DNA from: Fistulifera solaris
Lineage: Eukaryota; Bacillariophyta; Bacillariophyceae; Naviculales; Stauroneidaceae
NCBI GenBank assembly: GCA_030295235.1
Contig: AP026124.1
Location: 2,232,001 to 2,296,000, forward strand
Direction of reading: 5' to 3'
Length of the DNA: 64,000 bases
In this document: in pieces, positions 29,179 through 42,060 of the stretch
Numbering within the stretch: position 1 is the first letter of the stretch
Layout: the number at the start of each line of letters is the position of its first letter
Made by a program: the position numbers and the translations under genes
The notes under the pieces: generated by a model
What the model saw: the letters and a program-made list of their open reading frames with translations, nothing else
Database searches by the model: none
What the model was told of the DNA's origin: nothing

Positions 29179-32100
29179 ATGGGAAAGAAGCATTGTGGCG
29201 GGCGTGGGCGCGGGTCCTCGAATGGCAGACAAGGGGGCAAGACTTTAACCGCATCACGCCCACAGTCTTCCGGCGATATGTCGTATCGTCGTAGAAGGGT
29301 TTTCGATGCTCTTGTCAAAAAGAAACTGCTACTTTCGAGGGGAAAGCTCAAGTGTTACGTTTTATTGAAGGAATGGAGAGCTTCTCTTCCAAAGCTGAAT
29401 TGATGGACAAGATCGAAGATCGCCGGGCCCATGGCATGAAGCGCATTCGTGAAATGTTAAGCTACATGAATTCCATTGAAGATGTTGATCAAATTCTCGT
29501 CCGCATACTTCGCTTGTTTCTCGATAAAGAGCTTGACAAGCCTATGTATCTGCCCAAGCGCAACAAGATTCTCATGGCGATCTATATCTCCCCATGTTTG
29601 ATGGAGACACTCGTCGCACGAGATGCCGCCTCGCAGCTTCATCAAAAGGCCGCGGATTATCTTTGTTTATTTCTGCAAGAAATCTCCAAAGTTTTCATGG
29701 AGGCCAGGAAATCTGAGTACGTCATGACGATGGCAAAGGCTTTACGAAGCCGTGGAGATGTGGATGCTGCGACCCTTTGTGCAATCCTACTGGTGGATGA
29801 ACAGGTCGCCATCGACGAGAATGCTTTGTACTTAAAGACTACGAGTGACAAGACATCGGTTTGCTGGGTTACAGATAATATACCGCCAGGAGGAAGACAC
29901 GACAACGACGAGCGGAATTTCCGTGACATTCAAATTCTCCCGACGACAGATGAGCTTTGTTGCAAGGCTAAACCATGGCTTCCTTTACGTGACCAAAATG
30001 CGATAATTAATGATCTTGCAACGCGCTTGCTAGACAAGCATTTTCGTCTTTTAAGAGAAGATGCTATATCTACTATCAAGGAAAATATTGAGCAACAAAC
30101 GCGATCGTGGAAAAATGCCAGAATCATAGACTTGGACTTCACAGGCTTCGGAAAGAGCAAGCTATTTACCTTTTTGGTCCAGCTTGATTCTCGTCCAGGA
30201 GGCAACCCCAAGTGGGAAATCTCCCGTGCACTCATGCAAGGGTCGGTTATCGCTTTGTGTATAGACGGAACACCTCAACTGATGGGCAAAATTTCCCATC
30301 GAGATCATGAAACTCGTGGCGCCTGGCTCAGGCACCCCCAAGGCCCTATTGTGGGTGTGTTCTTCGAGCCACACACGAAAGACTTCCAAAATGCGTTGAT
30401 TGATGTTTTGAAGAATCTTCCTTATAGTAAGCACGAGTCTAACGAAATCATGCAGGAGGAGCCAACTAGATCGAAACACAAGAAGAGCAGTGGAAAAAAT
30501 CAGAAGAACGATGGTGGAAATAAGGGAAAGACGGCAAAGAAGGGCGGCGGAGCCAACCATCAGAGTCACTGCACATCATCCAAAGCTTTCCATGAGTTGC
30601 CGAAGTACGACTTGGTCGAAGCGTCATCTTCTTTTTTTACCTGTCAACCGATTCTGGCTTCGCTTCAATCAAAATATTCACTACCATTTTTGGAAGAGCT
30701 TTGTAGCTCTTCTCCGCTGAGAATTTCTCACCCTCCTGACTATCTTCCGGATACGCTTTGTATGCCTAAGGGGAAAAATTTTAATGGATTTTGTTGCAGC
30801 ATATCTTCGTGGTCGTCTGCTGATCTTGTAAGCAACACGAGCTTGGATTCAAGTCAAGCAGATGCTCTTCATCATGCCTTCACGTCACGAGTCTCGCTTA
30901 TACAAGGTCCGCCAGGAACAGGAAAGACTTTCATTGGTGCTTTGATTGCTCGTGTGATTCGAGAGAATACAAATCAATCCATTCTTTGCATCTGCTTTAC
31001 TAATCATGCTCTGGATCAATTCCTTGAACACATGCTTGACGCAGGAGAGACTAGTATAGTTCGTTTGGGAGGGAGATCGAGATCCGAAAGATTGAGAGGA
31101 TACGGTCTTCGCGATTTGGTTCATAGCAAGGCACAGAAAACCAACTCTACTCAGATGAAACGAATTGATGCCCAGCTTCATTCTAGACGTGAAGAAATCC
31201 AGAAGTGCATCAAGACGTTAAAAACACAGATTAATTGGCAAAGCCCCCTTGGAGGTATTCAGCAGTTTCTGGAAGATGAATATCCAGACATATATGAATG
31301 TTTTCCTGAAATGTCGGAAGACGCAGATGGGTTCAGGACGACGGGGAAGAAAGGGAAGGCATTCAAAAGGGACGAGCTATGGACACGATGGATTAAGGGA
31401 GAAGCGTTTCCTGACTTTTTGCGAGACAGACTCAATCCGTTTGGGCCCGATGTGTTCGAGGACTTTTGGGCTATACCTTACAACGCTCGGCTAGATCTTG
31501 TAGATGCATGGAAGAGTGATATATTTGCGGAAACTATCGAAAAGCTGGAGGATGCTTTGACTGACTACGGTGCTTTGGTGCGCGAGCGAGATGCGCTAAA
31601 ACAGACAGAAGACTTACAGATTTTAAAAAGTGCTCGAGTCATTGGTGCCACGACCACAGGTGCTGCCAATTTCAAGGACTTGTTAGCTTCAAAAGCGTCC
31701 AGGGTCATCATTATTGAAGAAGCGGGCGAAGTTCTTGAAAGTCACGTACTGTCGGCTTTACATGCGGACTCGACAAAGCACTTAATTATGATCGGCGATC
31801 ACAAACAACTTCGTCCGAAGGTTGAAAATTACTCCCCTTTCGACTGTATCAGGGCACGGCTATGATCTTGATTGCTCACTTTTGAACGGCTTGTTTTGTC
31901 AAATTTACCTTCTGCGACACTCAACGTTCAACACAGAATGCGTCCCGAGATATCACAGTTTATTCGGTCTCAAACATATCCGCAGCTACTGGATCACAGT
32001 TCGGTTCGTGAGTTTCCCCACGTGAAAGGCGTCACGCAAGATGTAGTCTTTATTGATCATAAAGTCCTGGAGGACGGGACAAGCGCCAAAGACGATGATT

Positions 32101-34781
32101 TGGGGAAGACTAAGTCGAATACCCACGAAGCCGAATTGTGTGTCGAGATCGTTCGATTCTTTCTGTTGCAGGGTTATGCACCGAGTCGAATTGCGATCTT
32201 GACACCATATCTTGGACAGCTGATGAAAATACTACGCTTGGTGAGAGGTAGGCTCCGTGAAGCAATAGCGTGTGTTAGTGAACAAGACCAGCGCGATCTT
32301 GAGGACATCGGAGGCGAAAATGAACCTGTCAATGACGAAGTCGTTGATAGAAGTGTTAGGTGCTCCACGGTCGATAATTTTCAAGGAGAAGAAGCTGATA
32401 TAATTATCATCTCACTGGTAAGATCCAATAATTTTGGAAACGTCGGTTTTCTCAAGGAGCCACAACGAGTGAACGTTCTCATGTCACGTGCGAAGCACGG
32501 AATGTTTATTGTTGGCAACGCTTCCGCCTTGCGAAATTCGAAAGCCGCGAAGAAGGTATGGGATCCCATTCTTGACCTATTGGAGTCGGAAGGAAGGCTA
32601 CTACCGGGACTTCCTACTTACTGCTCGCTCCACCCCGACGACGATCCCATTGTGCTCTCAAAAATGGAAGATTGGAGAATGTCTAGACCGAATGGTGGTT
32701 GCAGCAGGCCGTGCCACTTTCGTATGGAATGCGGTCATAAGTGCTCTTCCAGCTGTCATCCGAACGACAAGGACCACAAACTGCTTCAACGGAACTGCTG
32801 CAAACCTTGCAAGCGAGTGCCATCGGAATGTCCGTTCGGTCACCAGTGTAACAAGTTGTGTAAAGAAGATTGCGGCCCATGTGATGCTACTGTCGGCAGC
32901 GTTCGATTAAGTTGTGGTCACTCAATGGACAACGTTCGGTGTCACCAAGTTTGCAACGACAAACAAGTCGAGACGTTGACGAACCTTTGTACGCATTCTG
33001 TGTCACACGTCTTCACTGCCTGTGGCCATATAGCTCAAACTAGTTGCGGAAACGCCAATCGTCTAAGCCCTCTTTGTCCGTTGAAATGTGGTAAAGTGAT
33101 TGAGCTCTGCGGTCACCCCTGTACGCGGGATTGTGGGTTCTGCGAAAGCGATCATTTCTGCGGACAGAAATGCGAGCGCGTTTTGTTTTGTGGCCATTTA
33201 TGCGGACAGCAGTGTCACGGCAGCGACGAATGCCCTCCTTGTTCTGAACAGTGTGCAGTAAAGTGCATCCATTCGGGTTGCCCAAAGAAATGCCACGCGC
33301 CGGTGAGTCCACCACGTTTCCCAGTGTCTATCTTGTGTTATGGTGTGTCTTACATTAGTCCGAACAGTGTGCTTCTTGCGTAGAGGACTGTGAATGGGAA
33401 TGTGAACACCAGGGCCGTTGTGATGTTGTTTGCGGTGCTCCTTGTACAAGGCTGCCATGTGACAAGGTAAGAGTAACGTTAGCATCAAAAATAATTGCAT
33501 GCATTCAACCCATACTTAAGCTCATTGTTGTTCTTATTCCAGCGTTGCCAGAAGAAGCTTGAATGTGGACACATTTGCCCGTCGGTCTGCGGTGAACCAT
33601 GTCCTTCAAAGACATACTGCCAAGAATGCGGAGAAGATTGGGTCAAGTCTCATGTCCTCGATATGATTGAATTTCACGACTACAAAGACCATGATGTAGA
33701 TGACGACCCTATCGTTGTTCTCCCCTGCGGTCATTTCTATGCAAGTAGCACAATGGATGGGCTTCTGGCAATGTCTGAGGTGTATGAGGTGTGCCAGCGA
33801 ACTGGCAAGTTCATTGGATTAAAGAGTCTCATGGATGCCAACGTCAATGAAAAGCCGGCTGTTTGTCCGGACTGTAGATCAGTAATCCACTCGGTGCGGC
33901 GATATGGGCGGTTCCTTAACTTGAAAGGATTGAGGAGCTTGGAACGCAAGCATATGTTTGTTGTTCGGAACAAACTGGCAAATCTACATCGTATTCGCAA
34001 GGAAGGTACAAAGCACGATGAATCAAAGTTTTTGAAACAGTTGCGTGAGCTTGAGAAGACAATTATGACCAGCCCTATGAGAAAAGTCAAGAATGCGTGT
34101 TTGTCGTCTGCTCATTCGATGGAAGTGCCTTCGCCTCCAGTCATCCCGCTGCTGGGAACATTGGAGCTTAGAGGACAAGTTTATTCCGATCAGATTGAAA
34201 AACTATTGAAAGTTGACCGCGCGAGTGCTGCGGATGAAGTGAAGAATAAAGGGATAGATATGGTCCAGGAATGTTTCGAGCTGGCATCAGAGACGTATCG
34301 AAGAGGAATTGCGATTGCGGATGGATCCAAAAGCATGAGATCTGGTGCCAACTTGCGACTGGCATTTGCTTCGCTTCTGTGCAGAGTCTCCAGGTCGCGT
34401 CGTATTCCAGGGGATGGATTGAAAGAGGAAGCAGATGTAATGATGGATTGGATTGTTGCGAACGAATCTGTTCTTGGAAATGAACTTGTGACCAGGGCCC
34501 GCAGGATGAAGCAGGATTTGGATAACCGCGACATCCTAGAGGTTGTAATGGCGATGCAAATCGAAGGAGGTTATAACTTTGGAGGAAGTTGGTCCAGCCA
34601 CTGGTTCGAATGTCCCAACGGACACCCCTATTTCATTGGAAATTGTGGAGGCGCCATGCAGGAGTCCAACTGCCCCGAGTGCGGTGCCCGAGTGGGAGGA
34701 ACTAGCCACACGCTCATTGCATCAAACCGCCCTGCCAATGATTTGATAGCACAAATTAGGGCTGCTGCACCGCAGCTTTGA
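29179..34781 (+). CDS. ZNFX1-like SF1 RNA helicase with NFX1-type fingers and C-terminal RZ finger
   Basis: About 1823 aa. ZNFX1 relatives bind RNA in small-RNA inheritance (nematode) and antiviral sensing (mammals). Order: a Gly/Arg-rich N terminus from the ATG at 29179; a helical region; a beta domain (about 30130-30380); the UPF1-like helicase with GPPGTGKT (30906), EEAGEVLE, GDHKQLRP, QHRMRPEIS, DNFQGEEAD and VLMSRAKHG; a series of NFX1-type Cys/His fingers (CGHKCSSSCHP onward, 32725-33630); a helical region; and the RZ finger FECPNGHPYF...CPECGA. Two introns lie inside the finger region: 33303-33358 (56 nt) and 33467-33542 (76 nt). Three run-length differences affect the frame: AAAAA near 29316 (+1), CCCC near 31836 (-1) and TTTT near 31884 (+1). 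The last two compensate, creating a local false stop at 31863. With them allowed the length is 5472 nt. Confidence 0.9.
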
Positions 34782-35143
34782 ACGCAATAATTCTTGGTCT
34801 TCCACATTTGTAATTGACTTGAGAAACTTCTGAACTTGTTTCCTATTATTTGATCGTTGCGTCTAATCTGAGATCTAAATACGATTTACGTGTTTGCCTT
34901 CATACTGCTATGATTCTGCTTCGTCTGTCCTCAGATTCTTGCTAAAAGGGGTATGCCTGTCCGTCACCCGGTATGTTTTGAACCGCGGAAATCGCGTCAG
35001 AAAAAGTATTCATTCAATGCATCGCTTATCTTTGTCAGAATAAAATCGTCTTGTCAATAACATCGAAATAGGCTATAGCGAGTGCTCTTTTTAGGCGAAG
35101 AAACAGATAAATAGCTTCTCGCCTGTGCGGTTTGTTATTCAGA
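34782..35143. other. Intergenic region
   Basis: The 3' flank of the helicase gene and the promoter side of the exonuclease gene. No gene or repeat seen. Confidence 0.4.
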
Positions 35144-37923
35144 ATGAAGTGGCGACAACGGCGGAGGAGCGTCTGCTGTAAACTCCTTTTGATGTTTGCT
35201 CTCCTTCCCACAATTTACACTTTTGTCGCCTTGCAGCGTTCGCAAAAACGCGCTTCATTGCATCCTTTGAATGGCATTCGAGGTTTTCGCTCATGGCTAG
35301 AATCCACTCATCCCGACGCGATTTATCCGATCCGTCAATTGCAAGACCAGGACAACTTCGATCACGTCTTGATCGATCTGAATCAATTTTTACACGTTAT
35401 TGTGCGAAACAGTCGATCCGACGATCATGCCTTGGTGTTACTGATGAAAGAATTAGATTTACTCATACAAATGGCGACTCCAACCAAGTCTCTGGTCTTG
35501 GCTATTGACGGACCTCCCAGTGCCGCGAAATTAGCCACACAACGGCAACGCCGTCTGGAGAAAAATCATCAAGGTAGAACGAACTTTGAAACAACTCAAG
35601 CAAAGTCCCCTTCGCGTCGCTCGTCGAAAGCGTTCCATTGTAGCGGACACACGAGTACTGGCCTTGACACCCTCTACGAATTTCATGAAATCTGTTGAAA
35701 AGGCCTTGTTGTATTGGACTTGGCAACGATTGAGCAACCGCAATTCGTGCTTACCGGAGGGCGTTCATGTATATATTAGTCCGAGTTCCGTACCTGGAGA
35801 AGGAGAAGTCAAATTATTGGAATGGTTGTATCGACATACGTCTCGTCCTCATCAAATCAATGAGTCAGTGGCTTTCTTAGGCGGTGATGCCGATTTGGTA
35901 GTCGAAGGCCTGATGCTGAATCGACCCAATGTGTTTTGTTTGCTGCCGCATGTGAAGCGACAGTTTTCCTGTGTAAGTGTTTGGCAGCTTACGCGTGATC
36001 TAGCGCGAAAGGCGGGAGTACGATCAGTCGACGAGCTGCCGCAGCGAAGACTTGATTGGGTTCTATTGATTCTGTTGAATGGGAATGACTATGTCAACAA
36101 ATTGCGTGGCTCGAGTGGCTTTAATCGTGTAATGAAGGCGTACAGCAAAGTCTTGCGTCGTCATCCCAATGGCGGCCTGGTCGATATAGAGTCACTTGAC
36201 TTTCAGCTGGATTTTTGCATCGAGTTCTTTCAAGAAATATCTCACAATTTGATTCCCTTTGGCGAACCCGATATTCCTTACAGTACCAATAGTTTCTTAA
36301 GCAAACTCTATCAATACGCGGCGGTAGGCTATTTGCCACAGCCGGTGACTTTCGAGATCAAGTCGGACTTCATTGATGAAAACAACGGATTGAATACAAA
36401 GAAAGAGGACGACGAAGAAGCTTTCGATTACGAATCTTTTTCTGAACTAAACGACGACGACGACGTCTCAAAAAGCGGATTCGATCTTGGATACGATGAA
36501 AGCGACGAAAATGATACCACAGGCAATAAGATTGAGCTAGTGCTGCAATTGGGGGATCCTGACTCGGATGATTTTTATGAGTTCTCGGCATGGGTCCCTA
36601 TAGGACATTGCTTGAAGGGGGCTAAGCAACGATTGGCCTCCATTGCTTTACGGGAGCTTTTGGATACCGACGAGGTAGAATCGGGGCTGGATGACATGAA
36701 AGTGAGAGGGAAAGTGATTGAATGTGATGTGCCCTTATATTTGTACGGGTTGTTGTGGACATTACAAACTTATCAAGACGGTACATGTGCGGATTATGGA
36801 TTCCAGTATGGCGGACGTCGCTTGTCACCGTCAGCCAAAGATTTAGTGGAATACTTCGTGCAGGCGAAAGCGGCCGGTCGGTCCGTTGGTATTTCTTCTC
36901 TTCGCAAAGGCTTTACACAGCCTGCTACAGCTGGAATCGCTTGCTTGGCAGCCTTGCCCTTGCAAGCAAAAAGACCATATTGCGGAGCCGTACAAATTCC
37001 TCGATGATGAATTTGTGGAATTTACTTATCAAAGCTGCGTAAATGAAACGTCGCTTACTTTTGATATGGAACTGTTTTCGCAACTCTGCAACGACGAAGT
37101 AAAAAAAACGCGCTATGTCGGATGATCGATTTCATTTTTCCGAACCTAAAGCACACTCTGCTAACTCAATAGGGAAGGGACGACGGATTATAATGGGAGA
37201 CCATTCCTGGACTGTGTTGACAAAAAAAGATAAAAGCCTAGTGCATCCATTTCAGCCACCAGAACCTTTCTTGGATCGTCTATCAGAGTTATGGCATAAC
37301 AATTATATCCAAGCGCAAAAAATCAAAGCAGCCTCTTCGCCACGACCTCGCTCCGTATGGAACGAGACAACAACTCAGGATCACCTAAGTGTTGCAAGTA
37401 TGCATCATACAATGGATCACTGTGAAAGAAAGGTTGTACCCTGTATGAATTTACTTGGAAAAGACACACTTGTAGAAGATGTCATCCACGTCGAGGCTTA
37501 CCGAATGTCTTTAAAGACAGCGAAGACCATGAAGAATAGTAGGATATCTCGAAAGGAAAACCCCCGAAGATAAAAGATGCAACTACCCACTTTTCTTTGA
37601 GAGATGGGGTGACAGCGTCAGCTTGCTTGAAGCAGTTAGAAGATGCGCGCTACGTTGGTAAAATAGAATGGTCTACAAAGTCCAGTTCGCACAACAACGC
37701 CTTATCCGAAGAGAGGTGGACTCTTGTCATCAATAAGGGAGGCTGCCTAATTGACAACGCTGTTTTTCAACGCGTACGGGAACCAACAATGACAAAACAG
37801 TTTGTAAAGCAAGAATTATCGAGCCAAGCCCTTACTCACATTCTAAGAAAAGCAAATTGGGCCAACTTATCTTACCAGGAAGTTCGAAGTTTGGTTAAGG
37901 CACAGATGTCGGTGACAGAGTGA
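35144..37923 (+). CDS. XRN-family 5'-3' exoribonuclease with N-terminal signal sequence
   Basis: About 925 aa. The XRN N-terminal nuclease domain is clear: GIRGFRSWLESTHP (the family's start region), FDHVLIDLNQFLH, AIDGPPSAAKLATQR, VYISPSSVPGEGEVK, FLGGDADLVVEGLML and LLNGNDYV, carrying the acidic metal ligands. Cytosolic and nuclear XRNs start at the first of these motifs; here about 45 residues precede it, with a hydrophobic signal (CCKLLLMFALLPTIYTF) and a Phe at the likely cleavage point. That suggests entry into the secretory route or plastid. An acidic insert follows at about 36400-36540. The C-terminal part (from 37115) is Lys-rich with a VFQRVREP-like segment. Four run-length differences break the frame (AAAAA near 35562, AAAAA near 36970, the eight-A run near 37100, CCCCC near 37562). 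With them allowed the length is 2778 nt. Confidence 0.82.
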
Positions 37924-37939
37924 AAGGTCCATCGCGTTT

Positions 37940-40900
37940 TTATGCGCATTCGAAAGCTTGTGGTCGGACAGATGCATTACCCCCAACTAGCTTAACTAGA
38001 TTGTCCTGATCAATAAACTCCTGCAAGTCTCGAAATTTTCTGAGGAAATGGATTTTATCTCTGGTTCGGGGAGACTTGATCGCAACTGACGCTGCCAGAG
38101 TTCCACTGAGAACGGTTTTGATCATGGCATTCCGGCCGTGGCCCACTACAACTAAAGCTTTGCTAAGTCTTTCAGGATAATGTTTCATAACAATATCAAT
38201 CAGACGCAAAAGCACTCTCCTGTTGCTATGCGCGTACCACTTCTCAGCATTATGGTGCACGCGTGGGTTGTAATCAGCGAGGTCATTGTTTTCGCCATTT
38301 ACTGTAGATTCGTCGTCGTCTTTCATGCTTAAATTTTCACCAGCTGCATCACATCCATCCGAGTGGCGTTTCCGTCGAATACCGGCGATAATTACCACAG
38401 TACACTGAAATCGTGGATTGGTTTTGGCAAACGAGTTCAGGCTCGCGTCTAGACGGTGTAGAACAGCTGCAATAGTCGCGTCTTCATTTTTTCTCCAAGG
38501 ACCCAAGCAGATGTTGCGGAAGTAGAAGACGGGATTGCCTTCCAGATCTTTGCCTTGATGGAAAAATTGACCGCTTTGAAGCTCTACCCGACATGCCTTC
38601 GTGTTTATTGGAAAAGTCAAGTATCTCCAGCTTGTACTTTGAACGATGCGCACAGCTGCAAACTTGACACTACCATCCGAACCAATCAAGTATCGACGAA
38701 TGTCATCGCGACTAAGAATTTGTAGAATCGGTTTTGTAAGAAACCATCAGAACTATCATCTGGATACAGACAGTCGTTCTTACGGACAGGAATAGTCACG
38801 TTTCTCAAACATTCAATGACTTCACTGATAGCATTTTCGAGGAGATTACCAGTACGCGAAGTCTCTGTATAATTGCTTGTAGTGTGGAAACTCTCGGACA
38901 ATGAAAGCTCATCGGGTTGTTGATGCACCAAAGCATGTTCTCTTTCTCGTTTCGCCCCTGGCGATTGAAATGCTTCCAAAATTGGGTCTACCAGCAAAAC
39001 ACTGAAAAGAGTTCCGATGGCACTTGTTTTCCGCTCAAAATTTTCATTTGCTCGATACTTATCGAGGAGGATATTGTTGTCAGTGATATAGTCTAAAGGA
39101 AGAGAGCAATCATCAAGTTTGTACGAAACAGTACGAATAGACCCCAAAGCCCTTTCTGGCACTTCATCGCTCTGCACCCCGGCAATCAAGTATGTGAAGT
39201 CAGTTACATCATTAGAAAATCCATCACATTCCATGTAGGAGATCAGAAATCGAGCGAGAAGAGTGTTTTGGCGTCGGGACTTCAAATGTGTTGAACAAGC
39301 AATGTAATTAGAAGGCATTTTCGATTCTTGCTGTAAGGCTCCTCCAAAATGATACGTATCCCCACATTCGGAGAGATTGATTGGCGGTATCGTACTACGC
39401 TTACGAGAGTATGATGAGGCTGCCAACGAAGTTCGCCGGCGATGGGTGATTCTCATCATGAAAGACAGGAAGGACAGCATAAGGCGAGCAAGCCACGACA
39501 AACGCTGCTGGTCGATACCCAGCTGTAAAGCGCATTCGAGTCGCTGTCTACGCCCTTCGGCACTTCCTCGAACAAATCGATCGACCTGTAAAATTGTGTC
39601 CGAGTGAGACCAACTCGCATGGAAGCAGCACAGATTTGAAACCACAAATAAGCGATTTGCTTACATTCCGGTCGAACGTTGTATCAATGCCTTCGGGTAG
39701 AGATCGCACAAATACTTGTACATTAGCAATGCACCGTCGCCCTTCCGCGAAATAAACATGAACAAAAAAGTGATGCGATGGATGCTTTTGAACCAAATTT
39801 TTAAGGCTAGGAATGGCGGCGACAGGATCTAGATTAGGTTGCAGCGGATAATCACTCCAACTTGGATCCCAACGAAACGAATGCATTCCCACCAGCGCAT
39901 AGCCCTGATACTGGCTCGAGGAAAGAGGAGCGACACCGCTCAATCCCAGGTGCCACCACCGTGATGCTTTCAAATGCTCCTTGGTTCGCACAGGACATAA
40001 TACATCCCGCGCTACGGTGGGCTCGTAGTATTCATTCTTGGCATTTACATCGTGCCTTACGTTTTCCTGATTCTCGTCACAAGCTAATCGTTTCTTCCAA
40101 TATGGTTCGATTGGTCTCTTTTCTAACTTCCATCCCAAATTGGCGACTTTTCGTGCTTCCACGTAGACTTGTACCAACCGCGCTGCCTGTGCTACCTGTT
40201 TGCGCAACAACAACAATCCCTCCATCCGCTCACGGGAAACCGAGGAATGTGGGGTAGCCGTTTCTTTTACAATCGGCACGAAGAGACGAAAGAAATCCAC
40301 GACCCCTAAGAGCATTCGTTTCCCAACATATTCTGGCTTCAATCGCGAAGATGCCTCGTCTTTGGGATCCACTGGAGCCGTCGAAACTCCAGATTTCCCC
40401 GGCCCCGACCCGCGAACCCACCTCAATGCCTCAAGACGCAAGCGAATTGCCGAATGATGCATTCCTAAACAACGCATGGCATCATCCCAACAGATGCCAC
40501 TGGGTTCGGTCGAAATACTAGGGATGGCCGTTGGATCGGAAGGTGGTGGCAGGTGAATAGACGCATCGTGCAGCACCACTTCCCTTTCCTTCGTACGCCA
40601 TACTCCCGCGATGGACCAATTCCAAGGCATCATACAAGGCCAACAACGGTGCACCCACAAATTGCAAGGCTAGTAGATCAGCTTGAAATTGTGCGGCCAT
40701 GGCCGCCGAGGGAAACGTATGTTCCTTCCATTCCTCCCGGGGTGCCCCTTTTTGGTACAATTCCAAAACACCACTTTCGACGGGTGTCACGACATGAATG
40801 CCGATTTGATCCACGTCGAGAGTCCGTCCATCCTCGAACGCCATGGTGCGTTGTGGCACCTGCAACACGACCGGTTGTTGCAAATTCCATATTTTGTTGG

Positions 40901-41254
40901 GTGGCAACAATCGTCGACTGGCTTCCGTCCACGTCGGCGGTGGCACCATGGTTTCGTACCGAATGGTTTGTTGAGCCGGGCCTCCCGGATATTGAAACCG
41001 ACACGCCAACGAGTGTGGCATCCGTTGGGAAGGATCCCAAGGATCGTCCTCGTGAGGATCATCGTCGTGTTGTTGTTGTTGTAAAAGGATCGCATCAGAT
41101 TCATGCTATCGGCACGTCGACGACGGCGATGATGAGAAGACGAAGAAGAGTCCAGTTGCTGTCGTCCTCGTTTCTGATAGTTCTTCCCCAAAAATAATGC
41201 AAAACATCCTACGACGAACAGCAGAAAACTGCCCCCGATGACGGGCCATCCCAA
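37940..41254 (-). CDS. Membrane-anchored CRAL-TRIO (Sec14-like) protein
   Basis: About 1078 aa; reading it as a single gene is inference. The N terminus has a transmembrane anchor (about residues 5-23, VIGGSFLLFVVGCFALFLG) followed by a basic/Ser spacer. A long middle region with DLLALQFVGAPLLALYDALE and a later RWWHLGLSGVAPLSSSQYQGYALVG is unrecognised. The C-terminal about 270 residues match a Sec14 lipid-binding module: a CRAL-TRIO N helix bundle (LSRDDIRRYLIGSDGSVKFA), then NPVFYFRNI, SPRTRDKIHFL and DNLVKLVGG. Intron 39586-39664 (79 nt). Run-length differences: TTTT near 41082 (+1), GGG near 40592 (-1) and AAAA near 38734 (+1). With them allowed the coding length is 3237 nt. Likely role: lipid transfer or sensing at a membrane. 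Confidence 0.72.
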
Positions 41255-41865
41255 AACATGATCATCGTGTATACCGATAGCGAGGCGTTTCCAAAAGGGG
41301 GAGCGAATGATCGACTGCTGTCATGAGAAAAAGCTCCTGATTATCTTCTTCCGCCAGACATGATGATTCAAGAAGTAGATTGCTGGATGAATGGTTGTGA
41401 ATTACAGGAAAGTGCGAAAGGACCGACGACGACATTCTGTAGAGTAATTCGGTACGAGCTCATAGGTATTCCTTCTTGGTGAACGTAACGGAATTGCATG
41501 ATGTTGGACATGCACGATCCGTAGTCTACGAAGATCGGAAATCGGAATGCGTCCTCTTGACTAGTGACTCGTGACTAACAACCACGAGCCGGACTTGATG
41601 CACATACGGTACCCAACCGATACATTTTTACAATCTGTAGATATTACATTTCAATAATAAGGTATCCAATGCATTAGTTACAAAACATGCTCTTTATCAC
41701 TTAATAAAAGGCTTCGCATGGGTATCTTTTTTCTTTTTTCTTTTGTTCGCATCCTCTTTCGCTCCACTGTTCGTTCTAATGGAGGGGTGTCAATGCAAGC
41801 GAACACTTGTCAAAGCAATCCTAACAACATACAAAGTAAATCAACGCAGGTCGTTATTTGTTAGA
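41255..41865. other. Divergent promoter region
   Basis: Separates the CRAL-TRIO gene (minus) from the PCMT gene (plus). Open frame exists upstream of the chosen PCMT start but looks non-conserved. No other feature seen. Confidence 0.4.
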
Positions 41866-42003
41866 ATGCCTTTCTTTTATAACAATCACCACAAAGTCTA
41901 TAGTCGCTTCTGGCTCACCCTTCTATTCTACTCCTTTCTGTTAATATTACTGATCCATCCGAATCGTTCCGTTTTCGCACAACCCGCTTTTCAGTTGTCA
42001 AAT

Positions 42004-42060
<57 letters not shown>

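Noticed and set aside
31836-31890. An intron or true stop in the ZNFX1-like helicase
   Set aside because: Conserved helicase residues (SGHGYDLDCSL, FERLV) are readable right through the interval in shifted frames, so it is coding; two compensating run-length differences explain it.
40553-41197. Plus-strand frame (214 aa) over the CRAL-TRIO gene N terminus
   Set aside because: The minus-strand frames join into one protein with an anchor and intron; the plus frame has no recognisable content.
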